Shown one piece after another: positions 11,276 to 24,690 of a stretch of 64,000 nucleotides of DNA (the first letter of the stretch is position 1; every line of letters begins with the position of its first letter). A program made the translations under genes and the position numbers. The DNA comes from Acanthosepion lycidas (taxonomy: Eukaryota; Mollusca; Cephalopoda; Sepiida; Sepiidae), in assembly GCA_963932145.1 (NCBI GenBank), contig OZ010571.1, positions 156,411,478 through 156,475,477 on the forward strand. The letters are read 5' to 3'. The notes beneath the pieces are model-generated. The model did no database searches. It saw nothing but the letters and a program-made list of their open reading frames with translations, and was not told the origin of the DNA.

Positions 11276-12604
11276 TTGGATCCTTAATCCTATCCTTACT
11301 TCTGTCAGCGTTAACGTCTTATTTTCTCTCATAAATTGGTTTATTTCTTTAAAATAGATTTATATTAATGTCGATTCACTATAGATGATTATAGCTTTTC
11401 TCCGTTAAGCGTTGTCACGGACCCCCACGAAAAAGACGTTTTAGCAATCAAACAAAATGCAGCTAGAAAGGGATTCATAATTTTCCTCAGCCAGAACTTG
11501 AACGCCCTTTCGTTTATAATGCCAATAAATGTTAAGGCACCCAATCCTCTCTACTCTTTTCCATATCAATCCGGAATCTATCCATCAGTTTTGAATATCA
11601 TGAGAAACGGTTGCGTAGCCTTGATATAACTTAGCCAGTAATCAGAATTACCTTATTGCGCATCCATCAGCAGACACTCTCCACTGGTGTTTCTCAGTTG
11701 TCAGTGAAACACTATTAAATGAGCTTGTATACATTTTGACAGTAGCATTCTTCGTAGCAAAACACTTTTTTGCTATGTTCATTGTACGTGGATTTGGGTC
11801 TTTTCGACTTCTGGATTTGCCAAACTAAAACCGCAATTGAAAAGCAGTGTAGATTTAAGACAGTCGACCAGATTAAGACAAAACAATGAATCAGCTGACT
11901 CCAGTCTCAAAAAAATGTTCTGGGTTTTAACAAGTGAAACAGTCTTGGACAAGAGTATGATGACTCTTTTTGAAGGAGATGTTCTTGCCTTATGTATATT
12001 TCGGTTAATATTTGCTTAACTAGATGCATTCTATTAGATAAAAAGGTAACTTACTGGTATGTAAATAGGAAGCGCACAAATTGATTTGACGAGAGGAAGC
12101 TCACTGAAAACGCACAACCCTATACATAAAAAAACGAGCTATAAATTTCGATATTATGAATATTTTTGAAATCATAATTCCTGTTTACTTTGCTGTGCTT
12201 TAGTGCTTTCTAAGTCCGATTGATCCCAGAAATCCACGTACATCAAATCCGCAACAATAATATAAATATCTAAGGAGTTACATCCTTCCCCAACCATTTA
12301 TTGGTCAGTTTATTTAATTATTCGTTATATCAACTTTTTCGGCTGTTATATTTTTCAGCTTTCCAAATTCATTGGAATTCGCAACAAAAAAATAAACTTC
12401 AGAGCAGCTGCAACTTGTATTCGCTAAACTTTCTCTACCATGTAACCAGGAATGCATCACCACTTTTCATTTAATGTGCACTTCGAAGACAAGATAAAAT
12501 AAAAGATACTGAGGAAGGTCAAACTGGTCGAAACATCGTCATAAAAATATCACCATAAAGATGTTCATCTGATGGTATATAATCGTTTTCATTAATTTTA
12601 CGAT
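11276..12604. other. No gene seen
   Basis: No domain-bearing frame. At 12509-12534 there is CTGAGGAAGGTC followed by GGTCGAAAC, which has the order of a hammerhead core but no pairing stem (see rejected items). Confidence 0.55.
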
Positions 12605-12935
12605 CACAAGTCACGTAACCCATTAGGGGCACCACACCAATTGCACCGGTAGTAACAATTGTGCCACCTGGTGTGCAAAATAGTCTGACAGAATCTAATC
12701 ATCTCCAGGCTAGTTTGAATTCAGAGTTTTTCTTCTTTGAGACTAGTCGCGAACGAAGACTATAGAATCCAATCTGACCCGCTATTTACCCATAGTTGGG
12801 TGTAGGAGAGATTTCATATCTTCCATAAGGGTATTATCGCGTAAGTGAATGTAATGAATTTGAATGGAATCCGAACTCGGCTCTCAGATTCCTCAACCCG
12901 AGCCATTATCTATCACCCAACTGGGTACCCCCATG
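12605..12935 (-). mobile_element. tRNA-derived SINE, family B, reverse copy
   Basis: This is the reverse complement of the well-kept copy at 39422. On the - strand it reads CTCGGGTTGAGGAATCTGAG, GCCGAGTTCGGATTCCATTC, then the body with CTATGGGTAAATAGCGGG, GGATTCTATAGTC and TCTGAATTCAAACTAGCC. The B box (GAGTTCGGATTCC) is one base off the 39 kb copy. The tail end includes GGTGGCACAATTGTTACTAC. Confidence 0.82.
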
Positions 12936-13296
12936 AGTAACTAAGTGTCGTCTAAAAATGAAGACAGACTTTAACTTGAAGTGTTTTCGAAATTTCCTAT
13001 GATGTTGATTAAATTACAAAAATGGTTAAGGATTCAGCAAATTGGTGCTGGGCTTGCGTCGAAGACCCGATATTATGTCCTTTACAATTATTGTTTCTGT
13101 TGCTTATCTCTTTTATCTCCTATTTTTCGACATTCTCTTCCCCACAATACATTTTTTATTTCTCAATTTTTCTTCTTTTTTTGTATTTAACTTATTTCAA
13201 TTGTATCGTTATTCTTGAAACTCTTCCTTTGCCCTGTCCTTTTCTTTCTCTCTCTCTCTCTATCTCTCTTTCTCTCTCTCTCTTTCTCTCTATCTC

Positions 13297-13327
<31 letters not shown>

Positions 13328-13631
13328 ACATCTTATATTAGTTTCCCTTTTCTATTGCAACTTTCCCAGGTTGACTCCGTTTCTTTCTTCATTAATATTC
13401 AAAACCTACCGACCGAAAATATTCGTTGATTAACCGGAACTCATGCAGAGGAACAAAGTACAAAAAAATGAAGATTCAAAATATTTTGTGATTTGTATTT
13501 CAGGCTAATGAGAGATTCCGTCGCTAGAATTGTCATGGTGACTATTTGAATTTTTTTCTTTCTTACCGAACAAGTGACTAATTAACTAAACAATAGCGTG
13601 AGACGACCTATTATGCTCATTGAGCTAGTAC
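12936..13631. other. No gene seen; (CT)n microsatellite
   Basis: A (CT)n tract of about 90 bp lies at 13240-13328. The 135-residue frame at 13022-13429 (+) is mostly its translation (SLSLSL) plus T-rich flank, so it is not called. Confidence 0.65.
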
Positions 13632-13895
13632 ATAGAGACACACACACATACACACATATATATATATATATATACAACACATATGTATACATACATATAT
13701 GTATACATACATATATGTATACATACATATATGTATACATACATATATGTATATATACATAAATATATGTATATATAAATACATGTATATATGCACACAC
13801 ACACGCACACATATATATATATACATACACACACATATATATACATATATATGCTATACATACATATATACAGATACAGACACACACACACATAC

Positions 13896-13948
<53 letters not shown>

Positions 13949-13968
13949 AGCGAAAAACACTTGGTAAG

Positions 13969-14022
<54 letters not shown>

Positions 14023-14159
14023 TACAAAAATTTTTTCGCTTGCGTCTGGATAAATTTAAAATTCATCTATTGTTGTAAAATTGTTGGTTCTGAAGAGGCA
14101 AGGTCTGTCTCTCCGTGAAATAATTTATTACCATGGATTTCTAAGTTTCTGCTTTCATC

Positions 14160-14234
<75 letters not shown>

Positions 14235-14256
14235 ACACACATATATATATAATTAT

Positions 14257-14287
<31 letters not shown>

Positions 14288-14441
14288 CATATATATACAC
14301 ACATATATACATATATATACATACAAATACATATATACATACATATATATACACACATACACACATATATATATACATACACATACATATATATACGCAC
14401 ACACAAAGATACACACATACACACACACATACACACACACA

Positions 14442-14505
<64 letters not shown>

Positions 14506-14732
14506 CAATATTGTTGGTTGGAAAAAAAATTTATTCTACATTCAACATCATCACTTGATAAAACACCAGAGGTGTTGCAACAAAATGGCTATTTTTGTAG
14601 TGGTTTTATAACATATTTATGTTATAAGTTTCCAATAAATATTTATATTTGCTCTACTCTGTATTGAGCACTCTTTTAAGAATAGTAATTGTTGGTTATT
14701 GGAATTTATTCCGTATACACCAATCCTATACT

Positions 14733-14808
<76 letters not shown>
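13632..14808. repeat. Cluster of compound TA/CA/GTATACATA microsatellites
   Basis: Three blocks, about 13632-14020, 14162-14505 and 14737-14808, consist of (TA)n, (CA)n and a 14-16 bp unit with ATGTATACATACATAT repeated at least four times near 13682-13750. Frames of 60-176 residues here (YIYIYI, VCVCVC) are microsatellite translations on both strands. The short gaps contain no gene. Confidence 0.92.
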
Positions 14809-14810
<2 letters not shown>

Positions 14811-15713
14811 TTGATTAATAAGTAAAGTCTCCAATACTTGCTTGTTACTCATCCTTTATTGCTATAAATTTTTCAATGCTTTTCATTTTTGTTCATGAAG
14901 AATGTTCCTCGTTTATTTTATTTTTTTTATCCAGTGACGTAAAAGAAATTGGAATCAGATTTAAAACTTTCACCTTTTCAACTTGGCTTTCAATTTCTAG
15001 AAGCTGAAATTTTCAGGTACCAAGTCAGGTTTGTACGAATAAAGATGCAACCAGGGTGCATTTCAATCCCTGTTATCTTAGGATGGTAGGACAAAAACTT
15101 ATTTTTTAAGAGGTGGGGGGGAAATAGTCTGTCACGTAAATAGTGTAAATAATGGTAATTCCTCATCCCAGAAATTCAGGCAGAATTGAATGCTTGTGTT
15201 ATAATATTACTCAAATAAGTCGTTGTTTTCTTTTTTCCTACAAACCGGACTCAAAAAGTATCGTATTGACAGTGCTGTAATTTCTGCTAGAGCCGCGTGT
15301 TGTCCGTTGAAAGTCAGGACAATTCTAGTCACTGGTATTATATCTTCTTTGAGAGATGTTCAGTATGAAATCTTCAAAAAGTTACTTTTACGGGTAGAGC
15401 CATGATCTAGAAAATGATTAGGGATGTAAAAAAAAAAATCAATAAAAAAACGACGTTGTGAAACCCAGATGTAATCCTTTGTACTGCGAATGGAATTTAA
15501 ATTCGAAGCCGTTGTATGAAAAACAGTTTGAACGATTTTTAGCTATTCTTTTCATCAAACAAAAGAAATTCTATATTTCAAAACACGAAGAGCTTCGTAG
15601 ATAAGTACATTGCTCATCTTTACCGATATATCCGGGTGTATTTTCCTGTCTCCCTTCTGTCTGGGAACACTGTCTGCCTTTCTTTCTCTCCCACTTTCTC
15701 ACTATCATCTATC

Positions 15714-15718
<5 letters not shown>
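14809..15718. other. No gene seen
   Basis: AT-rich sequence. A 60-residue frame at 15223-15405 (+) has no recognised domain. Confidence 0.55.

Positions 15719-15789
<71 letters not shown>
15719..15789. repeat. (TA)n microsatellite
   Basis: About 35 TA units, abutting the 5' edge of repeat R copy 1. Confidence 0.95.
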
Positions 15790-15792
<3 letters not shown>

Positions 15793-16124
15793 CATGTTTC
15801 ATTAAAAACGACGGACAAGGTACTACGGTTAAGTTTTTTATTTCATTTTTTTTTTTTTTTTTGTGTTCGAACAAGAGCTTTCTTTTCTGGACAAAGGGTG
15901 TGTAAGAACTGTCCAAATGTTTTACATTTCCGATCGCTTTCGGCTATATCTTTAGCCATTATCAAAGATGATTCGATTTTTCAGCTTAATTGAGTGTGTT
16001 CATTATTAACCACGAACAAGGTGCTAACCGTATTCGGAAATTAAAAAACATCTCTACAACACACTAAAACATACACATAAATGCATACATTCAATTAAGC
16101 TGAAAAATCGATAATACTAATTCT
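15790..16124 (+). mobile_element. Interspersed repeat R, copy 1, with a stem-GAAA motif
   Basis: TGCATGTTTCATTAAA, a T-rich run, GTGTTCGAACAAGA and CTGTCCAAATGTTTTACA match the two copies at 36083-36205 (+) and 36500-36625 (-). On the - strand at 15938-15966 it reads TTGATAATGGCTAAAG, then ATATAGCCGAAAG: a GGCT/AGCC stem followed by GAAA. A perfect 20-base inverted pair lies at 15974-15993 and 16091-16110. Class unknown; possibly a terminal part of a Penelope-like element (inference). Confidence 0.7.
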
Positions 16125-16225
16125 GCTAATACCCTTGGGAAAGGTGTGAATTCTCCTCTTCTAAAGCTATGGGTAACTAGCAGCACAGACCGGGTCCTGT
16201 AGCCTTGGATAGCAACTGGTCTACC
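16125..16225 (+). mobile_element. SINE family B, body fragment
   Basis: ACCCTTGGGAAAGGTGTGAA, then GCTATGGGTAACTAGCAGC and CCTTGGATAGCAACTGGTCT match the middle of the 39422-39812 SINE. The tRNA head is absent, so this is a 5'-truncated copy. Confidence 0.8.
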
Positions 16226-17007
16226 GCAGAAAGAAATGGCAACTTACTGCGGGAAAAAATCTGCCTCGTCAGTCATCTTTCGATACATGATCGCCTCAGC
16301 GTGTATCACGCATGGCACATAACTGAATGGCATATTCTTTCGTTTTTTGCCAACAGTAATGAATGGTCTTATACTGATTACATTCCACGACAAGAAGACA
16401 GTTTCGTATCTTATCATTGCCAGCCACTCAATCTGCGAAATTCTCTTACAACCCTCGATTTTGCAACAACCGCCTGTCCATTTATAAACCTGGCCGCTAA
16501 TTCGAAGAATTTTTTTTTTAATACGCATCTGGAATTAAAATCCTCAAAAATAATTTCAGCTGAAATAACAAAACTAACATCATTTTATATTTTCATATTA
16601 AATCGTCCATTTTAAGAATTTGAAACGTATTTTTTCGGCTAACGGTTTCCTAAATGCATGGCGGCTGGCGGTTAGCATTGAATTGACTGTATATGTGGCT
16701 AGGATTCTGTCAAAAATGCGAGATGTGTGTGAAGATGGAAGAGAGAGAAAAGAGGTGACGAATTTGTAAGAGAATCAGGAATCGTTATAATACAAACCAA
16801 GACTTCTGTACATTGGCTAATTCTAGACGCATGTAAGAATGCGTATATAACAATTTTAGGTGTTTGTGAGATTTTACCACATTAGAAATAATGACGGGAC
16901 TTATTTATTTCGTCAACAATACACACGATCCTAGTGAAGATCGAACTCATTACATTAGAAGTGGGAAACGAAACCAAAGCTCTATAAAAGTCCGATTTTA
17001 CAGATTT
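16226..17007. other. No supported gene
   Basis: A 136-residue frame (16205-16615, +) is the longest here without microsatellite sequence, but its start lies inside the SINE fragment and it has no domain, signal or repeat I know. The opposite strand also has an open frame of 94 residues. I treat both as chance. Confidence 0.5.
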
Positions 17008-17098
17008 AATCAGCAATTTCTGCTTCTGCTATGTGCCGCGTCCCGTCAGGACGTTGGCGATCATGGCTCTCCATAATTTCCTGTCCTTTGTAGCTCTT
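17008..17098 (-). mobile_element. LINE-A extreme 3' fragment
   Basis: On the - strand this reads LRATKDRKLWRAMIANVLTG, then RGT and a stop. This is the extreme C-terminus of the same LINE family as 33600-34030, where the equivalent reads LRMTKNYGEP. Only about 30 codons remain, which fits the strong 5' truncation usual for LINE insertions. Confidence 0.78.
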
Positions 17099-17135
17099 AA
17101 TAAGATTTGTCTTTCTTAAACTCGTTCCGCCATCA

Positions 17136-18969
<1,834 letters not shown>

Positions 18970-19140
18970 TGGATGTGCAGGTGGTGTAATGGATAATAGC
19001 TCTTAATTGGAAATCTAAGAACTGAGTTCAAATTTCAGTCAGCTCCATTATATCCTCAAATATCCTTGGGTAAAGTATGAATCCAGCTCTTCTCCTCCAT
19101 CTATGGGTTAATTAGTAGGATTTTTTCAGTTATTTTCTGG
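18970..19140 (+). mobile_element. tRNA-derived SINE, family-B-like
   Basis: GTGCAGGTGGTGTAATGGAT fits box A and GAGTTCAAATTTCAG fits box B. The body has TCCTTGGGTAAAGTATGAAT and CTATGGGTTAATTAG, matching the family-B body (TTTGGGAAAGGTGTGAAT, CTATGGGTAAATAG). The tail after this is not recognisable. Confidence 0.75.
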
Positions 19141-19213
19141 TTTTAAATAAACTGCAGAAGAATAATAAGCCGTAAAAAATAAAAAAATATATCAATCAAT
19201 CCCACACGCATTC

Positions 19214-19215
<2 letters not shown>

Positions 19216-19284
<69 letters not shown>

Positions 19285-19391
19285 CTAATAATCTTATAAA
19301 TATAAGCAGCTATAGTCGTTTTAGCTTGTAAATGAACAAATCAACAGCCAAGGTAAAAAAGGGTAAAAAAAGAAAGAACTAAGAACATGTA

Positions 19392-19474
<83 letters not shown>

Positions 19475-19485
19475 GGAGGAAGGAG
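19216..19485. repeat. Two (TA)n arrays, the second ending in (GA)n
   Basis: (TA)n at about 19216-19280 and 19394-19461, the latter followed by GAGAGAGAG. The 110 bp between them are unique. Confidence 0.95.
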
Positions 19486-19514
19486 AGAGAGAGAAGGAGA
19501 CAGATAGAGCGAGA

Positions 19515-19660
19515 TTGACATGTGCAGGTAGCGTAATGCTTATCAGCGCTCAGATGGGAATCGATTAGACATGTTTACATTCCGTCTGTGTATATTCATG
19601 TGCCCTTGAGAAAGGCATGAATCCATCTTTTCTCTCCCACAATGTCGTTAAAGGTAAAAA
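19515..19660 (+). mobile_element. tRNA-derived SINE, family-B-like, decayed
   Basis: GACATGTGCAGGTAGCGTAA resembles the head of the copy at 18970 and the reverse copy at 32088. CCCTTGAGAAAGGCATGAAT and TCTTTTCTCTCCCAC match the body. Box B is eroded. Confidence 0.65.
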
Positions 19661-19888
19661 ATATTAAGAAGGACAACTATGAATTAAAACATCAGAGTAG
19701 GACAAGACAAACCATTCCACCATCTTTACAAGAAAACTTACGAATTCGCAGACACATGACCGACTCAGTCCTTAAAAAGCCGATTCACTTGTATTTATAT
19801 GTGTATATCCATAAGTAAATGTTAATAAGACAAGTTCTGTCAGTATTTATTTGTGTACAAACATTACTAGAGCTATCTACACACACAC

Positions 19889-19945
<57 letters not shown>

Positions 19946-20834
19946 TTAATGCAGAGTAGCATAACGCAGCTTCCCTCTGCCTTTTCTATAAATATTTTCG
20001 TGGTTATGTTGTTCTGGTCAGCTTTCCTCTTTAGTACATAGACTCTATGAATTTAAGCACTCTACTAGATTAACGGCAAGGTCTATTCATTTTACAGTTG
20101 GAATGGTTAGACGTAGCCGTAAGTTCTATGCTAATAGTTTCTTCTCTCGCACTTCTTGCTCGTGGAACTCTTTTCCGTTTTCTTGCTTTCCCGCCAACTT
20201 TGATTTTCAAAAGTTTAAATTCAATATCAGTTGTTATCTTCAGTATACTTAATTCTTGTTCTTTTATTGTTCTCGCTTCTTAATGTTATTTTTCTCATAT
20301 TCTTGCGTCTCAGTGACCCTATTGCCTTGCTTGGGGTGAAATGGTTAAAAAAGAGAAGTAACTAAAACAAAAATTAAATACATCTGATATAGAAAAGGGA
20401 TTTCAAAATTCTCGACCGGAACAAACTCTGAAAATGTTACCAAATATCCAAGCATCAGATTTATTTAGAAACTATTTTTTGATAGAATTCTGCCTTTCAG
20501 CAGCACATCGTCTATGTTTGACAAGGCATTATAAACCTTTCAGATACTTTTAATGATTTTCTAATAAAACGACTACGTCTAATGGATGATGTCATTCTAC
20601 CGATATTTACGTGACCGAATATACGTATCTTGTCTGTCAAACTAACATTAAATGCAACTCTGAAAAAACATATTCCTATGTAATGAAGATTTTCTTAATA
20701 ATTAGAGAGACAGTGTTTGTTCTAGCTTCTGTTTAATATCCACATCAGAAAAAAAATCACCCTTTGAACTATGATAAATTTTTGTGTAAAATGGCTGTCA
20801 TGTTTCTTACCGTGTACTTTCATCGTCATTCGCC
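19661..20834. other. No gene seen; one microsatellite
   Basis: A CA/CATA/TA array runs from about 19880 to 19942. The rest, including a 61-residue frame at 20098-20283, shows nothing recognisable. Confidence 0.55.
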
Positions 20835-20950
20835 TTGAATAAACATTGCCGGGAAAACAAAGAATCAAACTCACAATATATTTTAGGCCAGGAAGTTATG
20901 TCTCTGTGCGACAACAAATCTGACGATTAGGCTGCTATATCCCTTACTGT
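20835..20950 (-). mobile_element. Possible tRNA-derived SINE head, decayed
   Basis: On the - strand GATATAGCAGCCTAATCGTC could be a box A region and GAGTTTGATTCTTTG a box B, in tRNA-like spacing. The match is weak. Confidence 0.4.
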
Positions 20951-21110
20951 TGGCGACAGACTTTGATCCTTTAAAAACAGGTCTTTATTTATCCGCGATG
21001 ACGTCGACCAATGGTCCGGGCAGTTGGGATAAAAATCAACATGGAAGAAATACTAGTTTAAAAACTAGTAATGATGGACAATGTTTCACATCACTGATAG
21101 TGCTAATGTT

Positions 21111-21320
21111 GATTTTCTAAGCGTAGCTTAGGTGTGGCACAAGGCCGAAAGTATGGGGCACACAGCGAGGATCAAACTCACTTCACAGTCATAATTGTTC
21201 TAGCGAACAACATAAATTGAAATGATGATTTTCTAAGCATAGCTTAGGTGTGGCACTAAGCCGAATGTATAGGGCACTCAGTGAGGATCAAACTCGCAAC
21301 TCATTCATAATTGTTCTAGC
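21111..21320 (-). repeat. 116-bp tandem duplication of a SINE-like 3' part
   Basis: Two units begin at 21111 and 21227 with GATTTTCTAAGC and GTAGCTTAGGTGTGGCAC, and end with ATAATTGTTCTAGC. On the - strand each contains a box-B-like GAGTTTGATCCTC followed by TTCGGCCTTGTGCCACACC. They differ at about 15 positions, so the duplication is not recent. The tRNA head is missing from both. Confidence 0.75.
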
Positions 21321-22379
21321 AAGACAAATTTGCTAAACATTACAATGAATAGAAAAACAATACCACATATGTTACCGAAAGATCATAAAAAAATGATATT
21401 TGTAAAATATGATTATACATCGTTGAATCTGATAGTTCCAGAGGCAAATTTAGTAATCAAGTTTTTTCAGAGGAACTTTTGAATCACGTCGAAATTATAT
21501 TTATTTCAGTCTTCACTCTTTTCAGATATCCATAGATTGATTGATTGATTGATTATAATGATTTCATCACATCTAAGACTTTTGCACTCTTTCGAGGATG
21601 ATGACAATACAAGCTGAAGTAGTGGCAGTTGGTTTCATGTTTCAAATCATGATCTTATTTTCTTATTTCAACCAAAAATCAAAAAGATTCATACAATACC
21701 TTAATAATTTATATATTTCTTTTTTACATCCATAAGTGTCAACCTCTGTCCAGAAAATATCTAGCCATATAATGTTAACAAATTGCCTACCTAAGGTAAC
21801 TCCACTTTTGACCGTGCGAAGTACAGAATTTATTATACCACAAACTCCCTACCAGTACCTCTCAAACTTTTCCAAAACATTCTGCAAAAAACTATTTTGG
21901 AGAACACGAAGTTCCTAGTAACGTTCACTTCAATCTGGTTAACAACACTTCAACCAAGATTTAAGTTTTGAAAAAAGCCAAACGTCGTTAGGAGCCAAGC
22001 CTAGGCTTCAAGGAGGCTTAAAGACGTCGTTGATTCAATGTTTTTGCCAGCCTACTCGGTGGCAGCATCCAGCCATACTGCACGTGAAGCGAACAACCAC
22101 CCCTCACTCGGTCGTTGTTCATACCAACGTCTACACTGTACTCAAGCTCACTCAATATCGTCTCACTATTGGTTAAACAACGCCATGGGAGTGTGTTTGC
22201 GAATTTTTAGTCACTCCGAATTGACGTAGAGTTACATTAAGGGACGTGAAACAATTTAACAGCTAATCAAAATGGCTGTCGTCTGCTTGATTTTCGCGGC
22301 ATTTGCAGAGATTTTAGCAAATGATTGCATCATCCGAACCTGTCAGCAAACCGACTCACATACACACACATATATACGT

Positions 22380-22411
<32 letters not shown>

Positions 22412-22924
22412 CATACACACACACACATGTAGAAATTAAAACGAATATCGATTGCAAAACCGATTTCAAACGCTCTTTTGATCACCTAAACACTATTTAG
22501 AATAGAGGAAATCCAATAATTAAAAAAAAATTATATCGGTAGTACCCAGAAAATCTTTATAACTAGGTGGTACCAACATTTATTATCTTTCACCAATAAC
22601 CCGTACAGAAATAGAACGTCGTTTTCTGAATATTATTTGGAACTTAAAAGAAGTTAATAAAACCCCTAGGTAAAATGGGAAATACGAAAACAACTGGAAC
22701 TTGTAAGTCTTGAAATTAATCTTATCTCTCTACCTTATTTTGTTTATTCAGCTTTGCTATGTATTACCGGCCAGTTAGCGTTATCAATATCTTATATAGA
22801 TGTTTCACTTTTTTATTTGTCTGCAATCGCAATATATTTTGCGATTGCAGATAAATTGTGAATGATGCCCTATCTTCCGATTTATCATGGCATTAAAAAT
22901 AACTCACCCACCTCAAACCACCTC
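21321..22924. other. No supported gene
   Basis: A slightly GC-richer patch at 21990-22240 contains short frames (21736-21918, 22038-22229) without known domains. A (TA)n/(CA)n array lies at about 22380-22427. At 22819-22857 CTGCAATCGCAA and its inverse form a small hairpin. Confidence 0.5.
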
Positions 22925-22990
22925 CATAAGTATATATAAACATACATGTATATGTACATATATGTATATATACATATATGTACATATATT

Positions 22991-23027
<37 letters not shown>
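22925..23027. repeat. ACATATATGT/TA compound microsatellite
   Basis: Repeated ATGTACATATATGTATATAT units lead into (TA)n. The unit is itself palindromic. Confidence 0.9.
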
Positions 23028-23032
<5 letters not shown>

Positions 23033-23555
23033 CAACCAATTTCTGATAAATTTTCAGAAATTAATGTAGAAATGTGCTAAATTTTATAGAAGTGTTACTG
23101 ATAGGATTCAGCGTTGTACTGAACATGAAATGGACGGACATTTTGAAAATGTTAAATACTTTTAACATAGTAAATCGTGTATTTTTGATGTAACAAATCT
23201 TATAAATCTTCTTAAACTACAGTGAAAATGTGTTCAATAAAAGTTAATAAATAAAAAAGGCGCTACTTTTTTTTGTTGCACCCTTTATATAAACAGATTT
23301 TGTAAGTTTCAGAAAATGTTTTCCTGGTCTTTTCATGAATATCATTACGGTTGGATTGTTTTAATAAACGATTCAGCCTTTTTGAACGGCAAACATGTTA
23401 TTCTTGTATCTTGAAAAGCCACATAAAATATTTCCTTTACATGATAACATGAGAAAACCCTTTCGAAATGCTAGTACAAAAAAAAAGATCACAAAAAGCA
23501 ATACAGGCGAGTTTTTCAGGCATATGGACTATAAGAACTGGAATAATACTCACAC

Positions 23556-23632
<77 letters not shown>

Positions 23633-24317
23633 TTCATGCATGGACAGTTTAATAATATTATTTAAATTTGGTTCAGCTGTGACTCCGTATTTCTTTTGAA
23701 CTAAACTAAACTTTTCAACTTGGCATCTTGCTTTGTAGACAATTTAACACACTGCCGTTGATGGACAAATCCCAAAAACCTAATCCAATAAAAAAATTAA
23801 ACTGAATTCATATGAGAACATAGTAATCTCCTGTAATCATGCTTAAGGCCAATGCTTCTAGAAGAAAGATGTTGAATCCAATCTTTGATGAAGACAGACT
23901 CAATCTTCCAACCAGGATGTAACTTAGCACTTATTATTTAAAATTAATACAGAAAAATGTACAATAAAAGGAAGTTGTGAAAAAAAAATATGCAAAAGGA
24001 ACTAGAGACAAATGACAGCGAGTCCCAACAAACACTCACGTTGTTTACACAAAGAAGGCTTACGGGACCCGATGTAAAGTGCTTCCAGAACCTTTAGATG
24101 AAATAAGGAGTGAGACCGAGACAAAACGGTGAACCAGTCAACACTAAATTTGGCTGCACAATCTCTGTTCTTTAATAGGTGTTCGCATATGGTGGAACTA
24201 TAGATGTTCTGTGTTAATTTTAAATTTCCCGTTGAAGCCGGAAGAGCGGGAGCGAAACCGGTTGCTTCATCCGTTTTTAATATGTCTCGTAATATTAAGT
24301 TTTATACTTTTATTTCG

Positions 24318-24320
<3 letters not shown>
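23028..24320. other. No gene seen; (TA)n array
   Basis: (TA)n at about 23559-23630. The 85-residue frame there is half microsatellite. No other structure was found. Confidence 0.55.

Positions 24321-24374
<54 letters not shown>
24321..24374. repeat. (TA)n microsatellite at a SINE tail
   Basis: About 27 TA units directly before the reverse SINE tail at 24375. Confidence 0.95.
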
Positions 24375-24376
<2 letters not shown>

Positions 24377-24690
24377 TGGACTTTTGCACTGATTTCTCCG
24401 TAGAAGGTCCCGAAATTTCAGGTTAAAACTGAACGGCTAGACGTAAGATTAACATATATCGTGGTTAAGGCTTTTTGTGGTAGCCGGGTCCCCTCCACTT
24501 TTCGGAAGAAGTGATAATATAGAAATTATGCAGAGTATGACATAAAAACCTGCAAAGAATCCCTCCTCTGATTGGAATTCAGAGATTTCCTTCACTTAGA
24601 ATGGCTACCAGCCAAGGTAAGAGAACTCAGTCTACTTTGTTATTTTTCTTATTGCTGGAGTAGGAATTGGCTTCATGGCTACACCAATGG
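24375..24690 (-). mobile_element. SINE family B, 3' part, reverse copy
   Basis: On the - strand CTTGGCTGGTAGCCATTCTA, then CTCTGAATTCCAATCAGAGG match CCTTGGATGGCAACTGGTCT and CTCTGAATTCAAACCTGGAG of the 39 kb SINE. CTTCCGAAAAGTGGAGG and ACCCGGCTACCACA follow. The copy at 27640-27905 shares these (CTTCCGAAAAGGGTAGC). The head is missing or unrecognisable. Confidence 0.68.

Noticed and set aside
12509-12534. Another hammerhead-like string, CTGAGGAAGGTC...GGTCGAAAC
   Set aside because: Box order is right but the two stem halves do not pair, so there is no stem II in this copy.
13632-13750. CRISPR-like regular array
   Set aside because: The repeats are contiguous microsatellite units without distinct spacers, and the genome is eukaryotic.
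13582-14611. Open frames up to 176 residues rich in Tyr, Ile, Cys and Val
   Set aside because: They are translations of TA and CA microsatellites, present on both strands.
16205-16615. 136-residue open frame, +
   Set aside because: The start lies in a SINE fragment, no domain is recognised, and the other strand is also open; most likely chance.
22819-22857. 12-bp-arm hairpin
   Set aside because: Too short to stand out in AT-rich sequence, and no second copy was noticed.
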